Assembly (NCBI RefSeq): GCF_900100435.1 | Contig: NZ_FNEX01000006.1 | Span: 248,001 to 312,000 of the forward strand | DNA length: 64,000 nt | Source: Pedobacter sp. ok626 | GTDB lineage: Bacteria; Bacteroidota; Bacteroidia; Sphingobacteriales; Sphingobacteriaceae | Reading direction: 5' to 3' | Shown: positions 43,880 to 51,324 of the stretch, piece by piece | Layout: the number at the start of each line of letters is the position of its first letter | Numbering within the stretch: position 1 is the stretch's first letter | Position numbers and translations under genes: made by a program | The notes under the pieces: model-generated | The model's database searches: none | What the model saw: the letters and a program-made list of their open reading frames with translations, nothing else | Told to the model about the DNA's origin: nothing

Positions 43880-46378
43880 ATGTCTTTAGAAAAATATAAA
43901 CAGAAAAGAGATTTCAGTAAAACCAAAGAACCTGCCGCTGGTAAGGCTAGAGGGAAAAAACTGAGCTTCGTTGTGCAACGCCATCATGCTTCTAGCTTAC
44001 ACTATGATTTTAGATTGGAAATGGATGGCGTATTGAAAAGTTGGGCAGTGCCTAAAGGACCTTCATTAAATCCAGGAGATAAACGATTGGCTATGATGGT
44101 GGAAGATCATCCCTATGATTATAAAGATTTTGAAGGTGAAATACCCGCTGGAAATTACGGAGGTGGCATAGTTACGATTTTTGATAAAGGCACTTACTCC
44201 GCACTTGATAAGGGAACGGAAAAAGACTTGAAGAAAGGGTTAAATCAGGGCGACCTTAAGTTTCGACTCAATGGTAAAATTCTGAAGGGTGAATTTGCAT
44301 TGGTACGCTTTAAAAATTCAGAGCAAAATGCCTGGCTGTTGATTAAGCACAATGATAAGTATGCAGTTAAAGGAAAGTTTAATTGCGAAGATCTTGTACC
44401 GGCTACAATAAAAAAACTTGGAGTTGATTTTAAGAAGCAGACTAAGTCAGTTAAAAAGGGAAAGTCAACTAGTCACACTGAGCTTGAAGATACTTCAGAA
44501 AAGGAAGACGATGAGGTTTTTCAGCCGATGCTTGCTAAGTTATCTGCCCATATATTTGACGATCCTGATTGGATTTACGAACGAAAGTTGGATGGATACC
44601 GGGCAATGGCTTACGTCGGTGCAAAAGGTGCAGCTAAGCTGATCTCAAGAAATGGAATTGATTTTAGTGCTACTTATCCTTCAATTGTGAATGCATTAAA
44701 GGCCTTGGGTTTAGAAGCAGTTATAGATGGCGAGCTTGTGGTTTTGGACAAAATAGGTAAAACCAGTTTTCAGCTGTTACAGGATTACGATCATAAAAAA
44801 AAGAATATTCGACTTAGGTTCTATGTATTTGATCTATTATCCTTAAATGGTCATGATATCAGAAGCATGGAGCTCATTAAACGTAAGGAGCTGTTAAGTA
44901 AAATTATTCAAGGATTGGACGATTCGCTAATCATCTATAATGAACATCAATCAGGTAATGGAGAAGCCCTGTTTAAAGAAGCCGAAAAGCTAGGTTGGGA
45001 AGGTGTAATTGCAAAAAATGGTCAGAGCCATTATTTAAGTAATAAAAGAACGGACTCCTGGTTAAAGTTTAAATTTCAACTTACCCAAGAGGCCATTATC
45101 ATTGGTTATTCGAAACCGGAGGGCGGAAGAGCCTATTTTGGTGCACTGGCCTTGGCGATTTATGAAGGAAATGTACTTACCTATATCGGCAATTGCGGGT
45201 CAGGGTACAATGAAAAAAGTTTAAAGGAAATATATGAACAGGTGGAGCCCCTGATCATCTCTCAAAAACCAGTTGAAGAAGAAGTACATAAAGAGCGTAG
45301 CTTCACCTGGGTTAAGCCGGTGCTGGTTTGTGAAGTCACTTACTCCGAATGGACAGCAGATCGGCACCTGCGGCATCCTGTTTTTAGAGGTTTGCGCCCA
45401 GATAAAGGAGCCCAGGATGTTGTACCTGAGGAAGCAGAAGAAGATTTGAAACCTTATAAAAAGAAAAGTGAAATGGTTGTCGAAAAAGAAGAACAGTTTG
45501 GCAGTAAGAAAGTAAAATTAACTAACCTAAATAAGTTGTACTGGCCAAAGGAAAAAATCAGTAAGGGTGAATTGATTAATTATTATAAACAGGTTGCAAC
45601 GTACATTTTGCCATATTTAAAAGATAAACCCTTGTCCCTTAACAGGCATCCGAATGGTATTACTGAGCCTGGTTTCTTTCAGAAAGATTTGGATACGGAT
45701 AAAATCCCATCCTGGATTAAATATGCTCCGATGCACTCGGATAGCAACGATAAGGATATTGATTATCTGATCTGCAATGATGAAGCAACTTTACTGTGGA
45801 TGGCAAATCTTGGCTGTATCGAGATCAATCCTTGGTTAAGTACTTATAAAAAGCCTGACGCGCCATTATTTGCCGTACTTGACCTGGATCCCCATGATAT
45901 CGAGTTTAATGAAGTGATTGCGGTTGCCTTAACCGCTAAATCGTTGTTGGATGAACGGAAAATCAATTCATTTATTAAAACGTCGGGTTCCAAGGGCCTA
46001 CATATATTTATTCCACTTGTGGGGAACTATGATTATGACATTACGAGGGATTTCATTCGTTATTTGGGGCAGCTTATTTTTGAAATACACCCAAATACGA
46101 CAAGCCTGGAACGAAGCCCTTCTAAACGTAAAGGTCGTATCTACCTTGATTTTATGCAAAATAGTAAAGGGCAGACTATCGCTGCACCTTATTCGGTTAG
46201 ACCAAAACCGGGAGCAACGGTATCTGCCCCAATTCATTGGGATGAGGTTAAAGTAGGTTTAAAGATTCAGGATTTTCATATTTTTAATATGCCCGATCGA
46301 TTAAAAGACAAAGGCGATATTTGGAAAGACCTGAATCATGTCAAAAATGATCTTAAAAAGGCTTTAAAGTTATTTTAA
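43880..46378 (+). CDS. ligD: DNA ligase D (LigD), multifunctional NHEJ repair enzyme
   Basis: LigD processes and seals double-strand breaks bound by Ku. The 832-residue protein (ATG at 43880; one more Met at 43877) has three domains in the order phosphoesterase, ligase, polymerase. The PE domain is at about 1-160 (FVVQRHHASSLHYDFRLEMDG). The ATP-dependent ligase is at about 215-520 with Lys236 in ERKLDGYR. The primase-type polymerase is at about 545-830 with LDLDPHD metal ligands. Pseudomonas has this order; mycobacteria have polymerase first. The 3' end overlaps the convergent DUF4142 gene by 9 bp. Confidence 0.96.
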   Translation: MSLEKYKQKRDFSKTKEPAAGKARGKKLSFVVQRHHASSLHYDFRLEMDGVLKSWAVPKGPSLNPGDKRLAMMVEDHPYDYKDFEGEIPAGNYGGGIVTIFDKGTYSALDKGTEKDLKKGLNQGDLKFRLNGKILKGEFALVRFKNSEQNAWLLIKHNDKYAVKGKFNCEDLVPATIKKLGVDFKKQTKSVKKGKSTSHTELEDTSEKEDDEVFQPMLAKLSAHIFDDPDWIYERKLDGYRAMAYVGAKGAAKLISRNGIDFSATYPSIVNALKALGLEAVIDGELVVLDKIGKTSFQLLQDYDHKKKNIRLRFYVFDLLSLNGHDIRSMELIKRKELLSKIIQGLDDSLIIYNEHQSGNGEALFKEAEKLGWEGVIAKNGQSHYLSNKRTDSWLKFKFQLTQEAIIIGYSKPEGGRAYFGALALAIYEGNVLTYIGNCGSGYNEKSLKEIYEQVEPLIISQKPVEEEVHKERSFTWVKPVLVCEVTYSEWTADRHLRHPVFRGLRPDKGAQDVVPEEAEEDLKPYKKKSEMVVEKEEQFGSKKVKLTNLNKLYWPKEKISKGELINYYKQVATYILPYLKDKPLSLNRHPNGITEPGFFQKDLDTDKIPSWIKYAPMHSDSNDKDIDYLICNDEATLLWMANLGCIEINPWLSTYKKPDAPLFAVLDLDPHDIEFNEVIAVALTAKSLLDERKINSFIKTSGSKGLHIFIPLVGNYDYDITRDFIRYLGQLIFEIHPNTTSLERSPSKRKGRIYLDFMQNSKGQTIAAPYSVRPKPGATVSAPIHWDEVKVGLKIQDFHIFNMPDRLKDKGDIWKDLNHVKNDLKKALKLF

Positions 46379-46957
46379 GTGCTTGTTGATGTCCATGGCC
46401 AAAGTATAATGTTGTTCAATTGTGCGTAATGATGGGATGGCAAAATTCTGAAGGGGCGAGTCTCCAGATGTTGTTGCAGATTTAAAAAGCTCAAGCGCTT
46501 TCACATGGCCTTTTACCATCATTCCCATGTAGTGTTTTTCGAATTCATTTACCGGCATCTTCTGCAGTTCGGCAATATGATCCTGATCTTCTTTTGGGAG
46601 TACAGTTGGTAAAGCTATTTTCTTACTGTCAGCCAACACTTTTAGTCGATCAGCAATTTTTGTGTGATCTTTAACCATCCGCTTTGCAAATCTCACAACA
46701 TGTATGTTTGTAGCTTTTTGGGCTGCTAGTTTTCCTAGCTCTATTTCCATCATGCCATCCAGGGCAGCTTCATTCATAAAAATGGTTAAGCTAGCTCCTC
46801 TGTTTAGACCTAAAGTATCCGGTATAATGGCTTCATCAGGTGCCTGAGTTTTGGCGGTCTCAGATTGATCGGTTTTCACTCTTTTTTCAGGGCTTTGGCA
46901 AGCTTGTAGTCCTAAAAAACAGAGGCTCACTACAGCTAGTATTTTTCTTGTTTTCAT
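46370..46957 (-). CDS. DUF4142 lipoprotein
   Basis: The 195-residue protein has a lipoprotein signal (ILAVVSLCFLGLQAC, lipobox LQAC). It is a helical domain with ELGKLAAQKATNIHVVRFAKRMV and VKDHTKIADRLK, characteristic of DUF4142. These periplasmic or outer-membrane proteins are widely duplicated in Bacteroidota and proteobacteria, and their function is not established. The helices suggest a ferritin-like bundle, but I see no clear metal ligand set. It ends 9 bp inside the convergent ligD. A hairpin lies 9 bp upstream of its start. Confidence 0.88.
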   Translation of the reverse strand: MKTRKILAVVSLCFLGLQACQSPEKRVKTDQSETAKTQAPDEAIIPDTLGLNRGASLTIFMNEAALDGMMEIELGKLAAQKATNIHVVRFAKRMVKDHTKIADRLKVLADSKKIALPTVLPKEDQDHIAELQKMPVNEFEKHYMGMMVKGHVKALELFKSATTSGDSPLQNFAIPSLRTIEQHYTLAMDINKHLK

Positions 46958-46965
46958 AAGGTAAG

Positions 46966-47001
46966 CTATTAAGTGTTAGGTTTTTTTAAAACACTTAATA
47001 G
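46966..47001 (-). promoter_or_regulatory. Inverted repeat in the leader of the DUF4142 gene
   Basis: CTATTAAGTGTT (46966-46977) and AACACTTAATAG (46990-47001) are perfect 12-base reverse complements with a 12-base loop. The structure sits 9 bp upstream of the DUF4142 ATG on the minus strand, so it is probably an operator or a leader hairpin. Confidence 0.5.
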
Positions 47002-47472
47002 TTAAAAATGTTTTTGTAATATACTATAATTCCAATGGTTAATATTAGCTTTTGGAAACCAATATACCAATTTCCTACTCTCTTTTCCTGCTGATTTACC
47101 CAAACCTAAGTAGCGCTGAATAAAATATTAAGTACATTGGCATAATACTGTAATAATTGGTACTTATGCGCTAAATATTTTTATATGATGCTGAATTGGG
47201 CTACATTCGTTCCTAATGAATTCATATAAACAGTTAAACAGAGCTTCTAATGAGCAGTTTGCAAGACAATTGCGGACGGCTAGTGCGATGTTTATCCGTT
47301 TTTTATCTATCCAATCTTCATTGGGCGATTCATTTCTTAAAAGTAGCAAGGACTTTGTTAAATAAGCCCCAACCTTTTTAATAGGTCTGGGGTCCTTTCT
47401 TTAATTACTCTTTCAATTGTCTTTTCTGGTAAAGCAGGTTTAAGCTGCTGTTCCGGCATTTAATTATTAAAT
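47002..47472. other. Intergenic stretch with only weak short ORFs
   Basis: Between the DUF4142 leader and the 47473 gene lie 471 bp. On the plus strand one 49-codon ORF (47216-47365) is open. On the minus strand a 33-residue ORF (47358-47459, MPEQQLKPALPEKTIERVIKE...) and a 61-residue ORF (47164-47349) overlap it. The minus frames look protein-like and could be two halves of a broken gene, but I recognise no family. No promoter, tRNA fold or IS sequence was seen. A gene relic is the best guess. Confidence 0.4.
47216..47365 (+). CDS. Possible small protein, 49 residues
   Basis: The ORF starts at ATG 47216 and ends at TAA 47363-47365. The product begins MNSYKQLNRASNEQFARQL and is basic and helical in character, with no recognised motif. 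Overlapping minus-strand frames make the coding strand uncertain. I list it only because it is the longest ATG-started plus-strand frame in a gap of almost 500 bp. Confidence 0.25.
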   Translation: MNSYKQLNRASNEQFARQLRTASAMFIRFLSIQSSLGDSFLKSSKDFVK

Positions 47473-47958
47473 ATGTCTGATCAAATTATATTTTCACTTA
47501 CTTTCATTTTACTTTCAATTGTCCTGATTAGAACGTACAGGATATGGAAAGAGAAAAATAAACTGGGTTTGCATGAATTTGCCAAACAAATTGCTGCAAG
47601 TAATAGAATGCAGCTTTCCATTACAGATCATTTTCAGGACAAGACTTTAGGTTTTGATATGATCAAGAATAAGGCGCTGTACATTGACTTGAGAAACAAT
47701 ATCATCCGGATTGTTGAGTTAAGTGAGGTGCACAATTGTACGTTGATAAAAAAGCAGCTAAGCACTCAAATGGAGCTTATTTATCACAATCATGATAAAA
47801 CCCCGCTAACAATCACCTTCTTCGATAAATTCAGAGATCGCAAATGGAGAAGGAAAAAATTGGAAAAAAAAGCCCTTTACTGGGAAGTATTAATGAATGG
47901 GATATTGAATAAATCAGAAGAGCCTGCCGAATCTTTAAATTTTAAGGATTTTGAGTAG
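47473..47958 (+). CDS. Hypothetical membrane-anchored protein
   Basis: The 161-residue protein has one N-terminal membrane helix (FSLTFILLSIVLIRTY, residues 8-23). A mixed-charge cytoplasmic region follows, with LHEFAKQIAASNRMQ and a very basic FRDRKWRRKKLEKKALYW stretch near residue 125. I recognise no domain. The spacing of strands and helices suggests a small alpha/beta fold. It lies 73 bp upstream of the Gre-like gene on the same strand. A hairpin between them may be a weak terminator. Function unknown. Confidence 0.65.
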   Translation: MSDQIIFSLTFILLSIVLIRTYRIWKEKNKLGLHEFAKQIAASNRMQLSITDHFQDKTLGFDMIKNKALYIDLRNNIIRIVELSEVHNCTLIKKQLSTQMELIYHNHDKTPLTITFFDKFRDRKWRRKKLEKKALYWEVLMNGILNKSEEPAESLNFKDFE

Positions 47959-47961
47959 ATC

Positions 47962-47988
47962 GCCTCAGTCTAAATAAGAGACTGGGGC
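47962..47988 (+). terminator. Weak hairpin between two small genes
   Basis: GCCTCAGTCT (47962-47971) pairs with AGACTGGGGC (47979-47988) with one G-T pair and a 7-base loop. It lacks an immediate T-run, so terminator activity is uncertain. Confidence 0.35.
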
Positions 47989-48031
47989 AAACCGAATTAT
48001 TTATTTTTTATCATTATCAATCATTATTATT

Positions 48032-48409
48032 ATGACTACATCAATCGTATTATCAACAGGAATATTCGATCTTTTAAAAGATCATATCAGAAGAAGAAAA
48101 TTAAGTACTTACAACCAGGAAAAACTGGTGCTGGAACTTAGAAATGCAAGGCAAATCTTAAACAAAGATATTCCGGCCGACGTGGTTACTGTGAATACTA
48201 AAGTCCGGGTAAAAGAATTGGAAACAGGAGAGGAGTTTACTTATGTGCTTGTTTCGCCAGCAAAGGCTAAAAATAAAAACAAAACGATTTCTATTTTATC
48301 ACCCATTGGTGTGGCAATGGTAGGCTATAACCAGGGAGCCGAGCTGAGTTGGGAAATGCCCGAAGGCATAAAAACTTATAGGATAGAAGAGGTATCCAGA
48401 TTAAAATAG
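48032..48409 (+). CDS. GreA/GreB-family C-terminal domain protein (Rnk-like)
   Basis: The 125-residue protein lacks the N-terminal coiled coil of GreA. Its second half (TVNTKVRVKELETGEEFTYVLVSP, then ISILSPIGVAMVGYNQGAELSWEMP) matches the FKBP-like C-terminal domain of Gre factors and Rnk. Such stand-alone domains bind RNA polymerase near the secondary channel. Without the coiled coil it may compete with Gre factors rather than rescue paused complexes; that is inference. The TAG stop codon lies inside a perfect palindrome. A moderately positive N-terminal segment (IRRRKLSTYNQEK) precedes the domain. Confidence 0.85.
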   Translation: MTTSIVLSTGIFDLLKDHIRRRKLSTYNQEKLVLELRNARQILNKDIPADVVTVNTKVRVKELETGEEFTYVLVSPAKAKNKNKTISILSPIGVAMVGYNQGAELSWEMPEGIKTYRIEEVSRLK

Positions 48410-48454
48410 GTATAAAAGAACCGGCAATATTGCCGGTTCTTTTATACCTATTTT
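48403..48454. terminator. Perfect 52 bp palindrome overlapping the Gre-like stop codon
   Basis: The sequence reads identically on both strands over 52 bp, centred on GGCAATATTGCC at 48423-48434. The centre has no spare loop, so a hairpin would open a 4-base loop. It contains the Gre-like TAG (48407-48409) and is flanked by A and T runs. It should stop transcripts from both sides: the Gre-like gene and the convergent cat relic. Confidence 0.85.
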
Positions 48455-48459
48455 TATAA

Positions 48460-48760
48460 CTATCTGTTCATTAATTCCTGAAATGCTTCAATAAATTTTC
48501 CCACATGATAACCATCCATCAAGGCATGATGAACATGGATAGAGACACTCATTTCTCGCTTTCCATTAATTTCAGTGAGCTTACCAAAAGAAATTTTGGG
48601 TACGCTATCCTTAAATGAATAACACGGTTTCCTTTGCATTTCAGTGAGCTTTTGTACAATCTATTTTGGTAGTGATCCCATGAAATGGTTCTTCAAATTT
48701 TCTAAAAAACTCAAAATGCTCTTTTCTCTTCCACTGTGCTATAGCTAATTCTTTTTTCAT
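48460..48760 (-). pseudogene. Chloramphenicol acetyltransferase relic with internal deletion
   Basis: Both ends of a CatA-type enzyme are recognisable. The N-terminal 39 codons (MKKELAIAQWKRKEHFEFF, then KFEEPFHGITTKIDCTKAH) end at TGA. The C-terminal part, in another frame, starts around KRKPCYSFKDSVPKISFG and includes the catalytic-site sequence HVHHALMDGYHVGKFIEAF, ending at TAG 48460-48462. A full enzyme is about 210 residues; here about 100 codons remain, so roughly half the gene is lost. The joint contains ATTTCAGTGAGCTT, which recurs 69 bp away. No functional acetyltransferase can be made. It lies convergent with the Gre-like gene. Confidence 0.85.
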
Positions 48761-48912
48761 TAGTAGTCAAATTTGATGATGGCTACAAAAGTAGAGAAGT
48801 TGAATCGATCCTACGATACAATCATTTTTATATCTGTAACCTAAAACTATCGCTTTTCTGTGTCTGTATCTAGATGTATTTGATGGTTAATTTTGTAATC
48901 AAACGATAAGTT

Positions 48913-49287
48913 ATGAAAGAACAAAATCATAAAACTAATGGTATCGAATTTAGGAAAGTGTATCTATCCGACCTAGGCGCAGTAATGAGGTTATATCAAT
49001 TGACACAGCAGAACACAGCAAAGCTGACAGCAGATTTTGGTCTTCCCTTAAGTGTTGCCAGTAATGGAAATGAAATTGTAGGTTATGGCTTTGCTGCTGT
49101 CAACCAATTGGGCGAAGTTACCTTAAAATCCCATTTTAAAGGAGCTGAGGACTTATCTATGGGCTGCACATTAGAGGAGCAAGCAAAAAAAACGCTACAT
49201 TCAACATTTGAAAATGCTGAGGAAGATCATGCGAAATTAAAGCATGCTATTCAGAGATTAGTGGATTGGTTAAATAACTGTTATTAA
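48913..49287 (+). CDS. GNAT-like acetyltransferase domain protein, short
   Basis: The 124-residue protein begins with a GNAT-like segment (IEFRKVYLSDLGAVMRLYQ) and continues with NEIVGYGFAAVN, as in the beta3-beta4 strands. The acetyl-CoA-binding motif (Q/RxxGxG/A) is not evident, and the length is below the usual 150-170, so catalysis is doubtful. It ends one base before the MocR-like regulator gene, so the two are translated together. Such small partners may be regulated by the MocR protein; this is inference. A TAATTTTG box lies at 48888-48895, 17 bp upstream of the start. Confidence 0.6.
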   Translation: MKEQNHKTNGIEFRKVYLSDLGAVMRLYQLTQQNTAKLTADFGLPLSVASNGNEIVGYGFAAVNQLGEVTLKSHFKGAEDLSMGCTLEEQAKKTLHSTFENAEEDHAKLKHAIQRLVDWLNNCY

Positions 49288-49288
49288 A

Positions 49289-50704
49289 ATGAAAAAGGAA
49301 TCCTTATACCTTAAAATTGCAAAAGTGATGGAGGAGCAGATCGCGACCGAAACTTTAAAGCTTGGTGATAAGCTTCCTTCTATCCGTACCGTTCAAAAAA
49401 TCTATAATGTAAGTATAAATACGGCTAAGCAAGCTTATCTGGAGTTAGAAAGTAAATCGCTTATTGAACCAAGAGCCAAATCTGGATACTTTGTAAGTAA
49501 AGCCTCCATGAGAAAGTTTCCACTTCCATCAATAGGGAAATTTAAGGCTTCGGCGCAAGAGCAGCAGCCTGAGGATTTGATTAGTAAGGTATTTAATACT
49601 TTTAACGATAAAACCATCAGCCATTTTTCTCTAGGTGTTCCCGACAAAAGTATGCTTCCAATTGCAAAACTGAACAAAGGGGTCATCAATGTGGTACGTA
49701 GACTTAATGATGATTGGGCAAGTTATGAGCCGGTACAAGGTAGCGTTAATCTTAGAAGATCTATTGCCAAATGGTCGTTGGTATTAGAAGGCAAGATTAC
49801 TGAAGATGATATTGTGACCACTTCTGGTGCAATGAATGCCATTTTTAACTGTCTCATGGCCGTAACTAAACCTGGAGATACCGTTGCTATTGAGAGTCCG
49901 GTTTATTTTGGTATTGTGCAGATCATTAAATCTTTAGGCTTAAAAGCTATAGAAATTCCTACACATCCTATAACTGGTGTAGATTTAGAGGCGATTAAAA
50001 AAGTACTTCCACAATTAAATGCATGTTGTTTCATCAGTAATTTTAGTAACCCATTAGGATGTCTGATGCCAGACGAGCACAAGATCGAACTGGTTAGAAT
50101 GCTGACTGAATACGATATTCCTTTGATTGAAGATGACCTTTATGGGAACCTTTTCTTTGGCCCTTCAAGACCTAAACCTTGTAAAGCTTTTGACGAAGCG
50201 GGTATTGTGTTGTGGTGCGGGTCGGTATCTAAAACTTTGGCACCTGGATATCGGGTAGGTTGGGTAGCGCCAGGGAAATATAAAGAGAAAATTATCAGGC
50301 AGAAGTTATTGCAGACCATTTCAACTCCTTCTTTGTACCAGGAAGTGATTGCTGATTTTCTGGAACATGGTAGGTATGACCATCATTTACGTACCCTGAG
50401 AAGTAAGCTTTATACAAGTTGCCTCAAATTCCAGAGGGCAATTGAAGAATATTTTCCCTACAACACCAAAATATCACAGCCACAAGGCGGTTTTATGTTA
50501 TGGTTGGAGTTGGATAAAAAGGTAGATACTGCCGAATTATTTGACATAGCCATCAAGCAGAAAATAAGTTTTGCACCTGGTAGGATGTTCACCCAATATA
50601 ATCAATACAACAATTGTATGCGATTAAACTACGGATTGGAGTGGAACAATGAGGTAGAGGCTGACTTAAAACGGTTGGGAAGACTAATCAAAGCTGTATA
50701 CTAA
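49289..50704 (+). CDS. MocR/PdxR-like GntR-aminotransferase fusion regulator
   Basis: The 471-residue protein fuses an N-terminal GntR winged helix (LYLKIAKVMEEQIATETLKLGDKLPSIRTVQKIYNVS) to a fold-type I aminotransferase domain. PLP-binding lysine is Lys315 in CGSVSKTLAPGYRVGW. The FISNFSNPLG and LIEDDLYGNLFFG motifs are intact. MocR proteins sense PLP or an amino-acid ligand and control vitamin B6, GABA or taurine genes. The target here is probably its own operon with the GNAT-like gene. A strong terminator follows. Confidence 0.92.
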   Translation: MKKESLYLKIAKVMEEQIATETLKLGDKLPSIRTVQKIYNVSINTAKQAYLELESKSLIEPRAKSGYFVSKASMRKFPLPSIGKFKASAQEQQPEDLISKVFNTFNDKTISHFSLGVPDKSMLPIAKLNKGVINVVRRLNDDWASYEPVQGSVNLRRSIAKWSLVLEGKITEDDIVTTSGAMNAIFNCLMAVTKPGDTVAIESPVYFGIVQIIKSLGLKAIEIPTHPITGVDLEAIKKVLPQLNACCFISNFSNPLGCLMPDEHKIELVRMLTEYDIPLIEDDLYGNLFFGPSRPKPCKAFDEAGIVLWCGSVSKTLAPGYRVGWVAPGKYKEKIIRQKLLQTISTPSLYQEVIADFLEHGRYDHHLRTLRSKLYTSCLKFQRAIEEYFPYNTKISQPQGGFMLWLELDKKVDTAELFDIAIKQKISFAPGRMFTQYNQYNNCMRLNYGLEWNNEVEADLKRLGRLIKAVY

Positions 50705-50729
50705 TCTGAGATGGCTGTGAATTATAAAG

Positions 50730-50766
50730 AAAAATCTCCGTAAATGTCTGATTTACGGAGATTTTT
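50730..50766 (+). terminator. Strong intrinsic terminator after the MocR-like gene
   Basis: A perfect 16 bp stem joins AAAAATCTCCGTAAAT (50730-50745) and ATTTACGGAGATTTTT (50751-50766) across a 5-base loop. The symmetrical A and T ends also serve the convergent cold-shock gene. Confidence 0.9.
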
Positions 50767-50787
50767 GGAATAAAGGTTGCTTTTAAC

Positions 50788-50979
50788 TTAAGCTCTTTTA
50801 ACCTGTGTTGCGTTCAAGCCTTTTTTACCATTTTCTACTTCATAGCTAACTTTATCGTTTTCTCTAATTTGATCAACAATTCCTGTTACATGTACGAAGA
50901 TTTCAGGCTCACCATTATCAGGTACGATAAAGCCAAAACCTTTTGATTCATTAAAAAATTTTACTGTTCCTTGAGGCAT
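50788..50979 (-). CDS. Cold-shock protein, CspA family
   Basis: The 63-residue protein is a single cold-shock domain. RNP1 is KGFGFI (within FNESKGFGFIVPD) and RNP2 appears as IFVHVTGI. The start MPQGTVKFFNE is canonical. It binds single-stranded RNA and acts as an RNA chaperone. The leader region upstream is long and contains a perfect 20 bp palindrome, which fits the structured 5' untranslated regions of cold-shock genes. A bidirectional terminator follows at 50730. Confidence 0.96.
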   Translation of the reverse strand: MPQGTVKFFNESKGFGFIVPDNGEPEIFVHVTGIVDQIRENDKVSYEVENGKKGLNATQVKRA

Positions 50980-51010
50980 TTTGTTTAGTTTAAATTTGTA
51001 ATTATGATTA

Positions 51011-51030
51011 CCATAACAATATTGTTATGG
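51011..51030 (-). promoter_or_regulatory. Perfect palindrome in the cold-shock gene leader
   Basis: CCATAACAATATTGTTATGG is an exact 20 bp palindrome ending 32 bp upstream of the cold-shock ATG. Its position suggests an RNA hairpin in the 5' leader or an operator; both fit a cold-inducible gene. Confidence 0.55.
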
Positions 51031-51184
51031 GATTGTTTTGTATTTGTGGTTCTATTGTATCATAATTGTGATGTTTAAATGTACGATAAAAAAGGTAATA
51101 GCCTAAAATATTTGTTGTTACATTGTTATGCTAAAATTACGTTTGTATTGCGTTTCGCGATGTTCTGGAGGATAAGCATCATAA

Positions 51185-51221
51185 AAAAGAAAGCGGGAAT
51201 GATCTCCGACCACTCCCGCTT
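51185..51221 (-). terminator. Terminator reading leftward, possibly of a lost gene
   Basis: AAGCGGGA (51191-51198) pairs with TCCCGCTT (51214-51221). The minus-strand side is followed by a T-run (51183-51188). No intact gene feeds into it from the right, but a gene fragment lies at 51325-51447 on the same strand. Confidence 0.6.
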
Positions 51222-51324
51222 CATCTAAATTAACGCTCTCATGTATAAAGACGTTAATTCAGGCTATATATTGTCTTATCTAATGATTTTTATTGAAACA
51301 TCTCTGGCGACGAAAAGGATTGTA

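Noticed and set aside
45998..46237. Antisense ORF in the LigD polymerase domain
   Set aside because: It overlaps conserved polymerase codons on the other strand and has no recognisable motif.
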